This document shows, one piece after another, positions 26,020 to 36,579 of a DNA stretch of 64,000 nucleotides. Source of the DNA: Archegozetes longisetosus (Eukaryota; Arthropoda; Arachnida; Sarcoptiformes; Trhypochthoniidae); NCBI GenBank assembly GCA_018873245.2, contig JAEMBT020000009.1, positions 11,877,112 to 11,941,111 on the forward strand, written 5' to 3'. Positions within the stretch are counted from its first letter, which is position 1; the number at the start of each line of letters is the position of its first letter. The notes below the pieces were generated by a model that was not told the DNA's origin, did not search any database, and saw only the letters and a list, made by a program, of their open reading frames with translations. A program made the position numbers and the translations under genes.

Positions 26020-29000
26020 ATGCAAACAATGATTTCTAATTTATCTACAACTAACACACCCAAAACAGCAACGACAATTAACACATCAACTGAGGCTACT
26101 AACACAAGCCTTGAGAATTTGAGGAATGATATATTCAGTGCTGTAAATAATATTCAAACGTTTAGAAGTCACATTGAAAAGGCAAAGGAGAAGGGAGTAA
26201 TAAATGATATTATTAATTTGAAAGATGAAAATCAAGATACACTTTTACACCTGGCAGCAAAGAATGATGATAAAGAAATAGTTGAGGTTTTATTAATCAA
26301 TGGAGCTAATGTAAATGTTACTGACATGAATGGCTGGACACCTTTACACTTGGCCTCTAGTAATCCAGGTAAACCTGAAATCGTAAAACTTATACTTGAG
26401 AGTGGTGCTGACATCAATGCAAAAGAAAGGGATGGTTGGACACCTCTACATTTGGCTGCCAAGAATGCCAAACCTGATGTAGTGAAACTTCTTCTTGATA
26501 AGGGTGCAGACATCAATGCTAAAGAAAGTGATGGTTGGACACCTCTACATTTGGCTGCCGCGAATGACAAAACAGATGTAGTGAAACTTCTTCTTGATAA
26601 GGGTGCTGACATAAATGCTAAACAAAAGGATGGTTGGACACCTCTACATTTGGCTGCCAAGAATGCCAAACCTGACGTAGTGAAACTTCTTCTTGATAAG
26701 GGTGCTGACATAAATGCTAAAGAAAAGGATGGTGGGACACCTCTACATTTGGCTGCCGAGAATGACAAAACAGATGTAGTGAAACTTCTTCTTGATAAGG
26801 GTGCAGACATCAATGCTAAAGAAAATGATGGTGGGACACCTCTACATTTGGCTGCCGCGAATGACAAAACAGATGTAGTGAAACTTCTTCTTGATAAGGG
26901 TGCAGACATCAATGCTAAAGAAAGTGATGGTTGGACACCTCTACATTGGGCTGCCGAGAATGCCAAAATAGATGTAGTGAAACTTCTTCTTGATAAGGGT
27001 GCAGACATCAATGCTAAAGAAAATGATGGTGGGACACCTCTACATTTGGCTGCCGAGAATGCCAAAATAGATGTAGTGAAACTTCTTCTTGATAAGGGTG
27101 CAGACATCAATGCTAAAGAAAGGATGGTTGGACACCTCTACATTGGGCTGCCAAGAATGCCAAACCTGATGTAGTGAAACTTCTTCTTGATAAGGGTGCT
27201 GACATAAATGCTAAAGAAAAGGATGGTTGGACACCTCTACATTTGGCTGCCAAGAATGCCAAACCTGATGTAGTGAAACTTCTTCTTGATAAGGGTGCTG
27301 ACATAAATGCTAAAGAAAAGGATGGTGGGACACCTCTACATTTGGCTGCCGAGAATGCCAAAATAGATGTAGTGAAACTTCTTCTTGATAAGGGTGCAGA
27401 CATCAATGCTAAAGAAAAGGATGGTGGGACACCTCTACATTTGGCTGCTCGTTATAATAAGAAACCTGATGTAATGAGACTTCTACTTGAGAGAGGTGCC
27501 GACATTAATGCTAGGCAAAAGGATAAGATGACACCTCTACACTTGAATGGTCGTAATGAGAAACCTAATATCGTGAGACTTCTCGATAGAGGTGCTGACA
27601 TTAATGCTAAAGGAAAAGATGATTGGACACCTCTACACTTAGCTGCTCGTTATAATAATGAACATGATGTGTTAAGATTTCTTCTTGAAAGAGGTGCTGA
27701 CGTTAATGCAAAAATAAAAAACGATCGCACACCTTTACATTTGGCTGCGGAAAATGGTCAAATGAATGTAGTGGCGCTTCTTCTTGAAAAAGTCGTTGAA
27801 GCTGATCCTAAAGAAATTGATGAATTGACACCTTTACACTTGGCTGCTGGTTATAATAATGAATCTAATGTAGTGAATCTTCTACTAGATAAAGGTGCTA
27901 AAATTAATGCGAAAACAAGAAATAATTGGATACCTTTACATTATGCTATAAAAATGGTCACATAGATATAGTAAAGTTTCTAATTGACAGAGGTGCTGAT
28001 ATTTATGCTAAAGAAGATGATGATTGGACACCTTTACATTTGGCTGCTCGTTATAATGATAAACCTGATGTGGTGACCATTCTTGTAGATAAGGGTGCTG
28101 ACATAAACGCTAAGAATATAGACGATTGGACACCTTTACACTTGGCTGTTCGTCATAATGATAAATCTGATGTTGTGGCGCGTCTACTCGATAAAGGCGC
28201 TAATATTGATGTGCTTGGGTGGAAAAATTCCACTCCTTTACATCTAGCAGCTCTGAGTGGGCACTCAGAAATTACTAGGCTTTTAATTGAGAAAGGAGCA
28301 AGTGTTAACTTTAAAAATATTGATGGTGAAGCACCTCTACATGTTGCTGTTAAAAAGGGCAAATATAGCGTCGTCAAACTTCTGATAGAAAATAAAGCTG
28401 ATCTTATGGCTAAAACTGATTCTGGTTCAACATTATTAGAGTTGGCAGATAAATCAGATATAGTAAAGCTTCTTGTAAATAAATTTGCTACTTTGAAAAA
28501 CACGACGTGTTTGCATGCTGCTGTTAGATTTGGTACATTAAAAACTGTTAAGACTTTTTTAAACGAAAATATCAATACTAAAGATAATGATGGTAATACA
28601 CCTTTACATTTGGCTGTTAAGGAAGGTAAACAAGATGTTATTAGTTTCCTCATCGGGAAAAGTGCCAAAATCAATGCTAGAAATAATATTGGTTGGACGG
28701 CCTTACACTTTGCTACCGAAAATGATAACTCAAATATAGTTAATTATCTTATTGATGAAGATGCTGACCTTTATGCAGTGGATAATTATGGTAAAAGGCC
28801 ATCAGACATTGCTAAAGAAAAGGGTCATTTGAAAGTTTTCAAAACTATACTCAAAGAAGAGTTGTTTAAAGCCGTGAAACAAGGAGATATTAGTAAAATA
28901 GAAGACTCAATTTTTAAGAGTGCTGAAATTAATGCTAGAGAAAATGATGATTGGACGCCCTTGCACTTTGCTGTTAAACGAGGCAACCTTAATGTAATTA

Positions 29001-30121
29001 AGATTCTTTTAAATCATGGTGCTAATATTGAGGCTGAAACTAAATTTGGATTCACACCCTTGAATTTAGCTATAGAGAGTGGCGAATTGAATTTGGTTGA
29101 ATTTCTCATAACCAAAGGTGCTAATATAAGCGCTAATAATAATAACGATTGGACACCTTTGCATTTTGCTGCTTACAATGGTAGTTTTGATATAGTCAAG
29201 TTACTCGTAGACGAAGGTGCTAACGTGAACTCAAAAGATAGTTTTGGTTCAACTCCTCTATACCATGCTGCCAAAGAAGGAAAATTGGATGTTGTTGAAT
29301 TACTTGTAAATAATGGAGCATATGTGAATACCAAGCAAAGAGGTTGTAGGACACCTTTACACTGGGCAGCTTACAATGGTCATTTGAATGTAATACAATT
29401 TCTCATAGAAAAAAATGCTTATATCAATCCTAAAGATAAGAATGATTGGACGCCTTTGCACTTTGCTACTTATAATGATCATTTAAATGTAACCAAACTT
29501 CTAATAGAAAACAATGCTGATATTACAGCTGAAACACACGATGGTAAAAAACCATTGGATATTGCTAAGGAATATGCGAGCAATAACACAATAGAATTTT
29601 TAAAGCAAGAACAGCAAAGAAACAGCGATTCTACAATTGTAGTTGGTGAATCAACTTGTAGTCATGGTGGTATAGAGATGATACCAAGTAGTGCACCAAA
29701 GATGCCTTCTGTCTTGAATGATTTGTTTGGTTGGGTAATTGGCGAATTGTTTAGTGAACGTGCTCCCATACTACCTTCTATGCATCGAGACATACATGGA
29801 TACTCATTAGATGTTCCACAAATTTATATCAATGGCACGATTTTACTACTGGATGTATTCATTAGAAAAATCACAAGTCAAAAATATATATTGTCTCGAT
29901 CTGTGTCCTCATTGGAAGCTCAAGCCAATGCATTAAGCATTACAGAAGAATTTGGAATAATAATGGATTCTGTTAGCACAATACCAACAGAAGAAATGAT
30001 TAATCTTGCAGAAGTACAATCAAAAATATTTAAAGCCATCATGAGTGGCAATGGTTATAAAATTCCAGAAATATTACTTTCGTACTTAAAAGATGTTTCT
30101 ACTATGTTGGAACAACGATAA
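26020..30121 (+). CDS. Ankyrin-repeat array protein with latrotoxin-CTD-like C-terminus, two frameshifts
   Basis: A 4.1-kb coding stretch with no introns, starting at ATG 26020. The first 60 residues are Thr/Asn-rich with no signal peptide. About 34 ankyrin repeats of 33 aa follow, with core GWTPLHLAA...VVKLLLDKGADINAK, from about 26215 to 29600. The last 165 aa or so (29610-30121) are not ankyrin and look like the C-terminal domain shared by spider latrotoxins and by ankyrin proteins of arthropod endosymbionts; I judge this from overall character, without a search. One base is missing near 27120 and another in an A run near 27950, so the array sits in three frames; an in-frame codon loss also shortens the repeat near 27580. 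Whether it is a live gene, a pseudogene or carries base errors is open. The lack of introns and the array style suggest transfer from a bacterial symbiont. No function is claimed. Confidence 0.8.
26424..27450 (+). repeat. Near-identical 99-bp tandem repeats encoding ankyrin units
   Basis: About ten consecutive 99-bp units, each beginning GATGGTTGGACACCTCTACA or GATGGTGGGACACC, differ at only a few positions. Variable sites alternate between two unit types (AAGAATGCCAAACCTGAT and GAGAATGACAAAACAGAT), so the array grew by unequal exchange or conversion of unit pairs. Units outside this block are much more diverged. Confidence 0.95.
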
Positions 30122-30626
30122 AGATTCTAAACTACATTCCTAGATATCGTGTGTTTTAAAGATAACAATTCCTTTCTAATGCATTAAGGGATAAACAAAT
30201 CATTTAGCATCTTCACCCAAGAGTACTTAAGAAATAGATGACAAACATCAAACATTAAATGATAATTTTTAACATGAAAACCAAGTAATTGCTATTTCTA
30301 TCTCAATCTATACTAGTTATAATTACAAACAAATGCTTTAAACAAAATTTTGTAGTTTTAATTCATTTTTGTATTTCAATATGAAATACTTGAAGTATAT
30401 TCCAATTTAAGTTCCTCTTCTAATCATATTTGTATCCATTTTTTTATTGTGAAAACGAAAACTATTGCTTACAGTTCTTATTTTAATTTAGTTTTAAGGG
30501 TAAAATATTAATCTATTTTTCATTTGATAACAATAAAGTAAATGTATCTTAAATTAGAAATTGTAGTTACATCTTTTAGGTGTCCTAAGTTTTTAGTTAC
30601 AGTACAAGTAAATTTCCAATTGACTA
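30122..30626. other. Downstream of the ankyrin gene, nothing recognised
   Basis: AT-rich sequence, presumably the 3' UTR and spacer. No second copy of the TIR element's right end was found here. Confidence 0.4.
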
Positions 30627-31119
30627 TGTAATATTTACTTAAATTGCAAGTATTTTGATATAAGCATTTTTTCCATTGAGCTAAATATAGTAAGTTTAGG
30701 ACATCATAAAGAGTATAAAAGCAGAAGTGATTTCTTATTAAGAACAGTCTTATTCTTACTTCGTACTATAAAGTATGTAAGAATACTCTTACTTTGTACT
30801 GTATGGTATGTAAGAAAAGTAATAACTACTGTTGTATTCTTATATATTTGTATTAATAAAAGAAAGTTATATATTAAAAGTAAGTTGTAACTTAATTCCC
30901 TACTAAAGCACATTCTATCGAGTCCTACCAGACTCTCTGATAGAATTATAGGTAACAACGGATTGGAATCTTACATTGAGGCCCCCCGATTCCTATTCAT
31001 TCAACTTGAACACACACATAACAAAGACTATACACAAAACATTTAGATTGGGTCTTTTGTATATAGATGATCCTTTATCACAAAAATAAATGTGACAATT
31101 TTGGTGGAGGCGCCGGGTA
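30627..31119 (+). mobile_element. Possible LTR remnant with tRNA primer-binding site
   Basis: A primer-binding-site-like sequence, TGGTGGAGGCGCCGGGTA, lies at 31102-31119; its complement ends in CCA, like a tRNA 3' end. It follows ATGTGACA, a plausible LTR end. Upstream are a TATA box (AGTATAAAAGC, about 30713) and AATAAA near 30855, as in an LTR. A TG start at 30627 is a guess, no gag-pol follows and the second LTR was not found. Confidence 0.4.
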
Positions 31120-31520
31120 CGGCAACATAGCGTCGACTAGAGCAAGGTGTAGTATAGTGGGGCAACATACGGCATAGTAACGATACAATTTTAGTTTTTT
31201 TGTGCTAACAAAAGTAATTTGATTGTGTGTATGAATGAAAATTTAGATTTTTTACATGTCAATCAATTTGAAACATTACTTTTAGTACTGTTTAATATCA
31301 TTTGCTATTACATTCTTTATTCTATAATATTTAATTAGAACTTCCACGCTAAAAAGCGGTCGCGATATAAACATAGACCATATATATTTCGTAAAAATGA
31401 GTAAATTCATATTAGTTGTATTTTTTATGTACTTAAATATAAGTAATTATAAATCTTACATATTTCATGACTTCAGACATAAAAACGCTTGCTGTAAGTC
31501 ATGATTTACAAATAAATATA
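31120..31520. other. Intergenic, nothing recognised
   Basis: No ORF or repeat stands out. If the primer-binding site is real, its first bases would be the start of a retroelement internal region. Confidence 0.35.
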
Positions 31521-32718
31521 GGGTGTCAAATCGGATTAGCAGGAAAGTAAATCGTTATAGCTTTTTTACTATTCAACATATTCTAACAAACAGTACATCA
31601 AATCAAAGCTAATCAATGGAATTTTATGTCTATAAAATAGAATTCGAATTAGAACTTAATCATTCCAATTTATAACACAAAACATTTAAATGTTAAAATG
31701 GTTTATCCAAACGATGAACGATTGTTTATTGCTTTAAGTTATCATAAAAATAAAAGTTTTATTTTAGTGAGAACTCCTTATATAGCGGGTGCCAAAACAT
31801 CTTTAAGAAGTTCTAGACAACTGAAAGCCCAAGATCTGAATATTTCACATGAGTCGGTAAGAAAAGCACTAAAAACTCGAAAATTCCATACATACCGAAT
31901 AATATTGAAGTCTGATTTGAAACCTACTGATTATGAGCCAAGAAAACGGTTTTGTGAATGGGTTATGAACAAAATTAATGAAATTGAAAATTTTGTCAAC
32001 AATCTCTTGATATCAGACGAGGCGACATTTTGTATTGACGGTTGTATTGACCGATGGAATTCAAGGTATTGGTGTGAAAATAACCCAAATATCGTTCACA
32101 GAAAAGAAACAATCACTGAAAAAGTATGGTTTGTACCTGTGTTTTGATTCATGGCATCATTGGACTATATTTTTATTCACCAAAAACTAGAGTTAATCAA
32201 CACAACTATGCAGATAATTGTTTGCGAGCTTTCTTTGAACAATTAGATCGAAGTCAAATCCCGAATAAAAGTGAACTCTGATTTCAACACGATAATGCAA
32301 AACCTCACATCACCACAAAAGTGCAAAACTGTTTAAGAGAGAAATACGGGAATCGATTTATTGGTGTTGGGGATCTGTTCTTTGGCCCACCCGCTCACCA
32401 GACTTGACATTCCCTAATTATTTTCTTATGGGGATATTTAAAGGACAAAGGTTATTCTCATCCAACAAATTTTATTCAAGACTTGCAACAATAACTTGAG
32501 TATGAAGTCAATGAAATTAATCAGAATTCTGATCTTTTGAAAAGTGTTTGTGAATTCTTCTCTTGACGAATTCAAATTTTGATAAAAATGGTCAATATCT
32601 TGACATTTGATAAAAATCCCATTTTTAAATTTTGATTTGATGCACTGTTTGTTAAAATATGTTGAAAAATAAAAAAAGTAATAAGCATTTATTTTCCTGC
32701 TAATCCGATTTGACACCC
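31521..32718 (+). mobile_element. Tc1/mariner-superfamily element, decayed
   Basis: A 1,198-bp element flanked by TA (31519-31520, 32719-32720). The TIR begins GGGTGTCAAATCGGATTAG on the left and ends with the exact complement on the right. It continues into CAGGAAA, about 28 bp in all. Confidence 0.92.
31698..32635 (+). pseudogene. Tc1/mariner-superfamily transposase, decayed
   Basis: The first 150 codons (MVYPNDERLFIALSYHK on) include the HTH region and a first catalytic motif ISDEATFCIDG. After the stop near 32147 the reading continues in other frames with FQHDNAKPHITTKVQ (second Asp) and FFLWGYLKDKGYSHP, as in mariner-superfamily enzymes; the stretch that should hold the third acidic residue is scrambled (GPPAHQT then TGA). 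At least three stops or shifts. Confidence 0.85.
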
Positions 32719-32720
32719 TA

Positions 32721-33038
32721 TAGAATAGGAACTGGACTAATTTTCAGTCATGATTGGTCGCATGTCATAAAAATAAAGTGGCCTACTATAAATGCCATCA
32801 GATGGAATCCTAAATAGATTTCTTGCAGGATTTATGCTCATTCTGCCGATAATCCCTCTATCTTAAGGTATCGGAATGCTAGTCTTGTGCCACCAACATA
32901 AAAACATCACGAGTAGTATTTATGGAGTGTGCGACAAAATAAATAATGGAGTTCAAATATTGGCAATCTCAATAAATAATCTATACAGAAATGTTAGAGA
33001 TGTACAGAAATGTATTAGAAGTGAAATCCACATACACT
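32721..33038. other. Intergenic, nothing recognised
   Basis: About 320 bp of AT-rich sequence with no supported feature. Confidence 0.4.
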
Positions 33039-33300
33039 ACTGGTCATAAGTATGGAAAAAAGAGGAATTAACTCAATATCTTGTCTTTGATTGAATATAA
33101 CTAAGGAATCACATCGTTGATTTTAGCGAAACTTGTCTTAAATTAATGCGTCATAAGTTTTAGAATTCGAATGGCATAAATAATATCAAATATCATCGCA
33201 TTTTAAGTAAAGCTATAAGCAATCAAGAAATTTTTGTGATTTTTTCATGCAGTCATAAATAAGGAAAAATTTTTATTTGACTGAATTAAAGTGAATAAAA
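33039..33300. mobile_element. Orphan Tc1-type IR/DR terminus
   Basis: CACTACTGGTCATAAGTATGG at 33036-33056, followed about 200 bp on by GCAGTCATAAATAAGGAAAA (about 33250). These resemble the outer and inner direct repeats of one Tc1 terminus. No opposite terminus or transposase of this type is in the window. Confidence 0.45.
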
Positions 33301-33984
33301 CTCATTCAACAATTCTTCAAAACTAAATAAAACAAAATACTAATTGAATAAAGCATTTTTAAACCAAAATATATTAATTTAAAACTAACTCCTTGAAAAA
33401 ATGGTCAAATCAAAAGAATTTTCTCGAACGCCTTCAAAGGGTGAATCTTAGCAATCTCTGCTCGGGGTGTTCCTATTGACCTATATCGACGAGTCATATG
33501 TCGTTGGAAATGTTTCGTCAAGCTGAGTCTAACGATATCATACATGATGACCTGTGACCTCGGCTTCGCCGACTGGTGACTTTTAATCTCTGACCTATTA
33601 TCACAATACTTAACCCCTACAACATATATATCGTCGGAACGGTCTCGACAAACTGAATTCAATGATAACACTCGTGATCTTGAGACCTATTCAACATAAT
33701 AGTTTCGATTTTTAAATTATATCTTCCTATAAGATCAAATGATGTTTGTATAATTTATCCTTCTGAGAAAGTATAGACACTCATAATTTTCTTTATCTAT
33801 TTTCCAAAGCGTAAGGAATAAGGTTTTCAATTTACTTTTTAGTCTTTTCACCGCTAATGGTACTTCAATACTCTGATACTGAATGCATTGTTATTAAAGC
33901 TCAGAGAAAAATTGCATTAGATATATAGCTGTCCAATTTGTCGAAGATCTCGTTCCTACTTCATGAACATACTTGAAAGTTCTA

Positions 33985-35126
33985 AACTTTCAATAAGAGA
34001 AAAATTGTGCATTGTATTGGCATTTGTAGCTGAGCTTACTAATCGACAAGCGGCAATTGTGTCATGCTGAAAAAAAATGAAATTTCAGATTGGTATTCTG
34101 CTTGCAGGAAAGTTCAAGAGGTCATCTTATTTCAACTTGGACGTAAAATCGGAGGTCTATATGAGGATGGCAAAATATTCAGTCATTTTGTCGAAATTGA
34201 TGAAACTCATATTGTTCATCTTAAATACAAGCGAGGCAGAATGTTAAAAGGAGAAAAACATATTTGGGTCGTAGATGAGACATGCAGATTAACGAAAGAG
34301 GCATTCATGTTTAGAATCTCAAATAGAACAGTATCGGTTATTGACTGTTTAGTTAGGAATTATGTTTAGCCAGGTTCAATCTTACCGATTCAGCAGCAGT
34401 TTATAAGTACATTTCACTTAGGTAACATCACTTTTTAGCATTATAGTGTCAATCACAGCTTTCATATTGTCTGTCCAGATGATGAACAAATACACACTCA
34501 AAATATTGAAAGCCGTTGAGCACAATTGAAAATAATATTAAATCTTATCGCTCAAACAAATACATTAACCAATTCATTTCTAAATATTTATACAAATTTG
34601 CTCATTTTAAGAATAGAAAAGTGGGATCCGATTAAAATGCCGACAGGTCATAATACCGACATGTTCATAATGCCGAAAGGTCAAAATTCTGAAAATGTAT
34701 AATATTGATAATTTGATGCACTCATTATTCATATCTTCTCATATTCACTACTATGAACTTTTGAAGGCCTAGTATTCATATGTTTAAACCAAAGAGTTCA
34801 AAGATGTCAATACATAGTGTTTATTATCAAAAATGGTTATAAATTATTATTTATAGTAATTTTTATTAATTATTAATTTTATAAATTGTCAGTATTAAAA
34901 ACTTTTAGCACTATGACCATGTCGGTATTATGAACGTGTCGGTATTTTGATTGTCGGCATTTTAAACCAGACCCTAGAAAAGTACCGTTATGGTCAAAGA
35001 TTTAAACATTTTCTGAAAGATGTTAAAGTTTATCCTGGACCTGCTCTTTATTTAGATAGACTCACTCTTCATCGTCCGCCATTTTATCACGATACATTCC
35101 ACGATTCGAATGAAGAATCAGATTAG
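33985..35126 (+). pseudogene. Merlin-type (IS1595-like) transposase, interrupted by a MITE
   Basis: Readable pieces in order: LSIREKLCIVLAFVAELTN, a TGA, then at 34064 an intact frame with LGRKIGGLYEDGK and the first catalytic Asp in HFVEIDETHI, followed by LKYKRGRMLKGEKHIW. After TAG at about 34367 come TDSAAVYKY (second Asp) in another frame and VNHSFHIV...IHTQNIES (third acidic residue). The MITE at 34623-34974 splits the C-terminus; its removal rejoins LRIEK to YRYGQRFKHFLKDVKVYPG in frame, ending at 35126. The DDE layout and NHS...TQNIE motif are those of Merlin. Confidence 0.8.
34623..34974. mobile_element. 352-bp MITE with 9-bp target duplication
   Basis: Flanked by TAGAAAAGT at 34614-34622 and 34975-34983. 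Ends are GGGATCCGATTAAAATGCC on the left and GGCATTTTAAACCAGACCC on the right. Subterminal repeats of CATAATACCGACA type lie on both sides. The 9-bp duplication suggests mobilisation by a Mutator-like transposase. It lies inside the Merlin reading frame. Confidence 0.9.
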
Positions 35127-35149
35127 AATTCTGATTAACTGAAAAATAA

Positions 35150-35235
35150 GGTGTATTGAACTCCTCGCCCCGTTCTAAGGGCAAAGGGAGGGCACAGGAG
35201 TGCCCAGTGGGGCAGTTCCCCAGAGCGCTCAACAG
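35150..35235. other. GC-rich island inside the Merlin-like element
   Basis: About 80 bp including CTCGCCCCGTTCTAAGGGC, GGGAGGGCACAGGAGTGCCC and CAGTGGGGCAGTTCCCCAG, far above the local GC content, with several short hairpins. It lies between the transposase end and the right TIR. Origin unknown. Confidence 0.4.
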
Positions 35236-35511
35236 TGGAAACTTTCGTTTTATTTTTCAAATTCTCAATATCCACATGAGTGTTATCATTGAATTCAGTT
35301 TGTCGAGACCGTTCCGACGATATATATGTTGTAGGGGTTAAGTATTGTGATAATAGGTCAGAGATTAAAAGTCACCAGTCGGCGAAGCCGAGGTCACAGG
35401 TCATCATGTATGGTATTGTTGAACTCAGCTTGGCGAGACCTTTCCAACGACATATGACTCGTCGATATAGGTCAATAGGAACACCCCGGGCAGGTATTGC
35501 TAAGATTCACC

Positions 35512-36579
35512 CGATGATTTGATCTGTTAGAAACTTCGTTACTAATTTAAACAACAATTAATTGATGTTTAATAAAGTATTTTGGTTGTTTTTCTGTTTC
35601 AAAACTTTTTCAGAAATATTAATATGAAAGAAATGTGAAATGAGACAAAATAAGTCTCTAAAACTAGATTTTCGGGCTCTACGTCAAAAACCTAATTACT
35701 AAAGTATTGCAAATCTAACCTAACCGAACTTTTGAATTACGTGGTAGAAATTGAGTGAAAACTCGAGCAATTATATGCCTGTCATTATAATCACTAGTTT
35801 GTAGTATTGAGGATATGAAGTGCCAGACAATAGAAACAAAATTGATTTGTCTCAAAACATTTAATGTTTTGAAAATGAAAGCAAATACTTAAATGTTTAT
35901 AATCCTCTAAAATATCATTCAAATAAAATAAATAACTGATTTTGTTTAAACTCCTATTATAGTTATAATACAGTTAGAAATGGTTTGCATTTAGGCTAAA
36001 AACAAACAAAAATTGATTTATTTTGATTGAAACGGTTTGTTGAATAAATTGTTGCGATTCTAAAAATAGTATAAACACTGAAAGATATTTGCTATAAGTC
36101 TAAAGAGGAGTGAAAATGCGAACATATAATTTATATAATTTGCTCGAATAGCTGTGATTAGACATAATATGTTATAAAAATTATTTAAACATTTCCTTTT
36201 AAGTAATAGCAAAAGTTGAGGTAAAACTTATTGCAAAATATGTGACAACTGTGAGGCACTATTCAGTCAAAGCATTCTATAGTCGACTCATAGGATGGCA
36301 GTCGTAGTCATTCAAGTCTTAGTCAATTCATTCAGTTATGTTTGACTATACAATCGAGTGATTCATTAGTTTTTGAGCGAACAAAAGACAACTTTTGTTT
36401 TAATCAAAATATTTCAAATACTAATTATTTGATAATCAATTTGTAATCAGTTTGAGTCGAAGTGATGTCACAAATGAATTGTGAGATAATTGTTACAAAA
36501 CTAATGGACAGTAAAATGAATTATAGGTAACTGTTGTTCAACACAATTGAAGACAATTAAATACAATTGAAGACATCGA
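35512..36579. other. Upstream region of the CHPF-like gene
   Basis: AT-rich spacer. The last 200 bp before the ATG at 36580 carry repeated AATTGAAGACA words. No further gene is seen. Confidence 0.4.

Larger units (their letters stand above)
33438..35511 (+). mobile_element. Merlin-like element with about 250-bp terminal inverted repeats
   Basis: Left arm 33438-33690 and right arm about 35275-35511 are close reverse complements. Shared blocks include GGGTGAATCTTAGCAAT, CGGCTTCGCCGACTGGTGAC, ACCCCTACAACATATATAT and CGTCGGAACGGTCTCGACAA, with their complements on the right. The interior encodes a decayed Merlin/IS1016-type transposase. A target duplication is not visible at these ends. A word related to CAAATCA outside both arms may mean the TIR extends a little further. 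Confidence 0.8.

Noticed and set aside
26005..26022. GGGGAG four bases before the ankyrin ATG as a bacterial ribosome-binding site
   Set aside because: A single purine run is weak evidence, and the flanking DNA is clearly eukaryotic; it cannot by itself support recent bacterial origin.
26232..27110. Long minus-strand frame across the ankyrin array
   Set aside because: It is the shadow of the 33-codon repeat read backwards; it has no independent domain.
33405..35522. Nearly identical 80-88-codon frames at 33671-33405 (-) and 35280-35522 (+)
   Set aside because: They are the same TIR read in both arms of the Merlin-like element; identity reflects the inverted repeat and not a duplicated gene.
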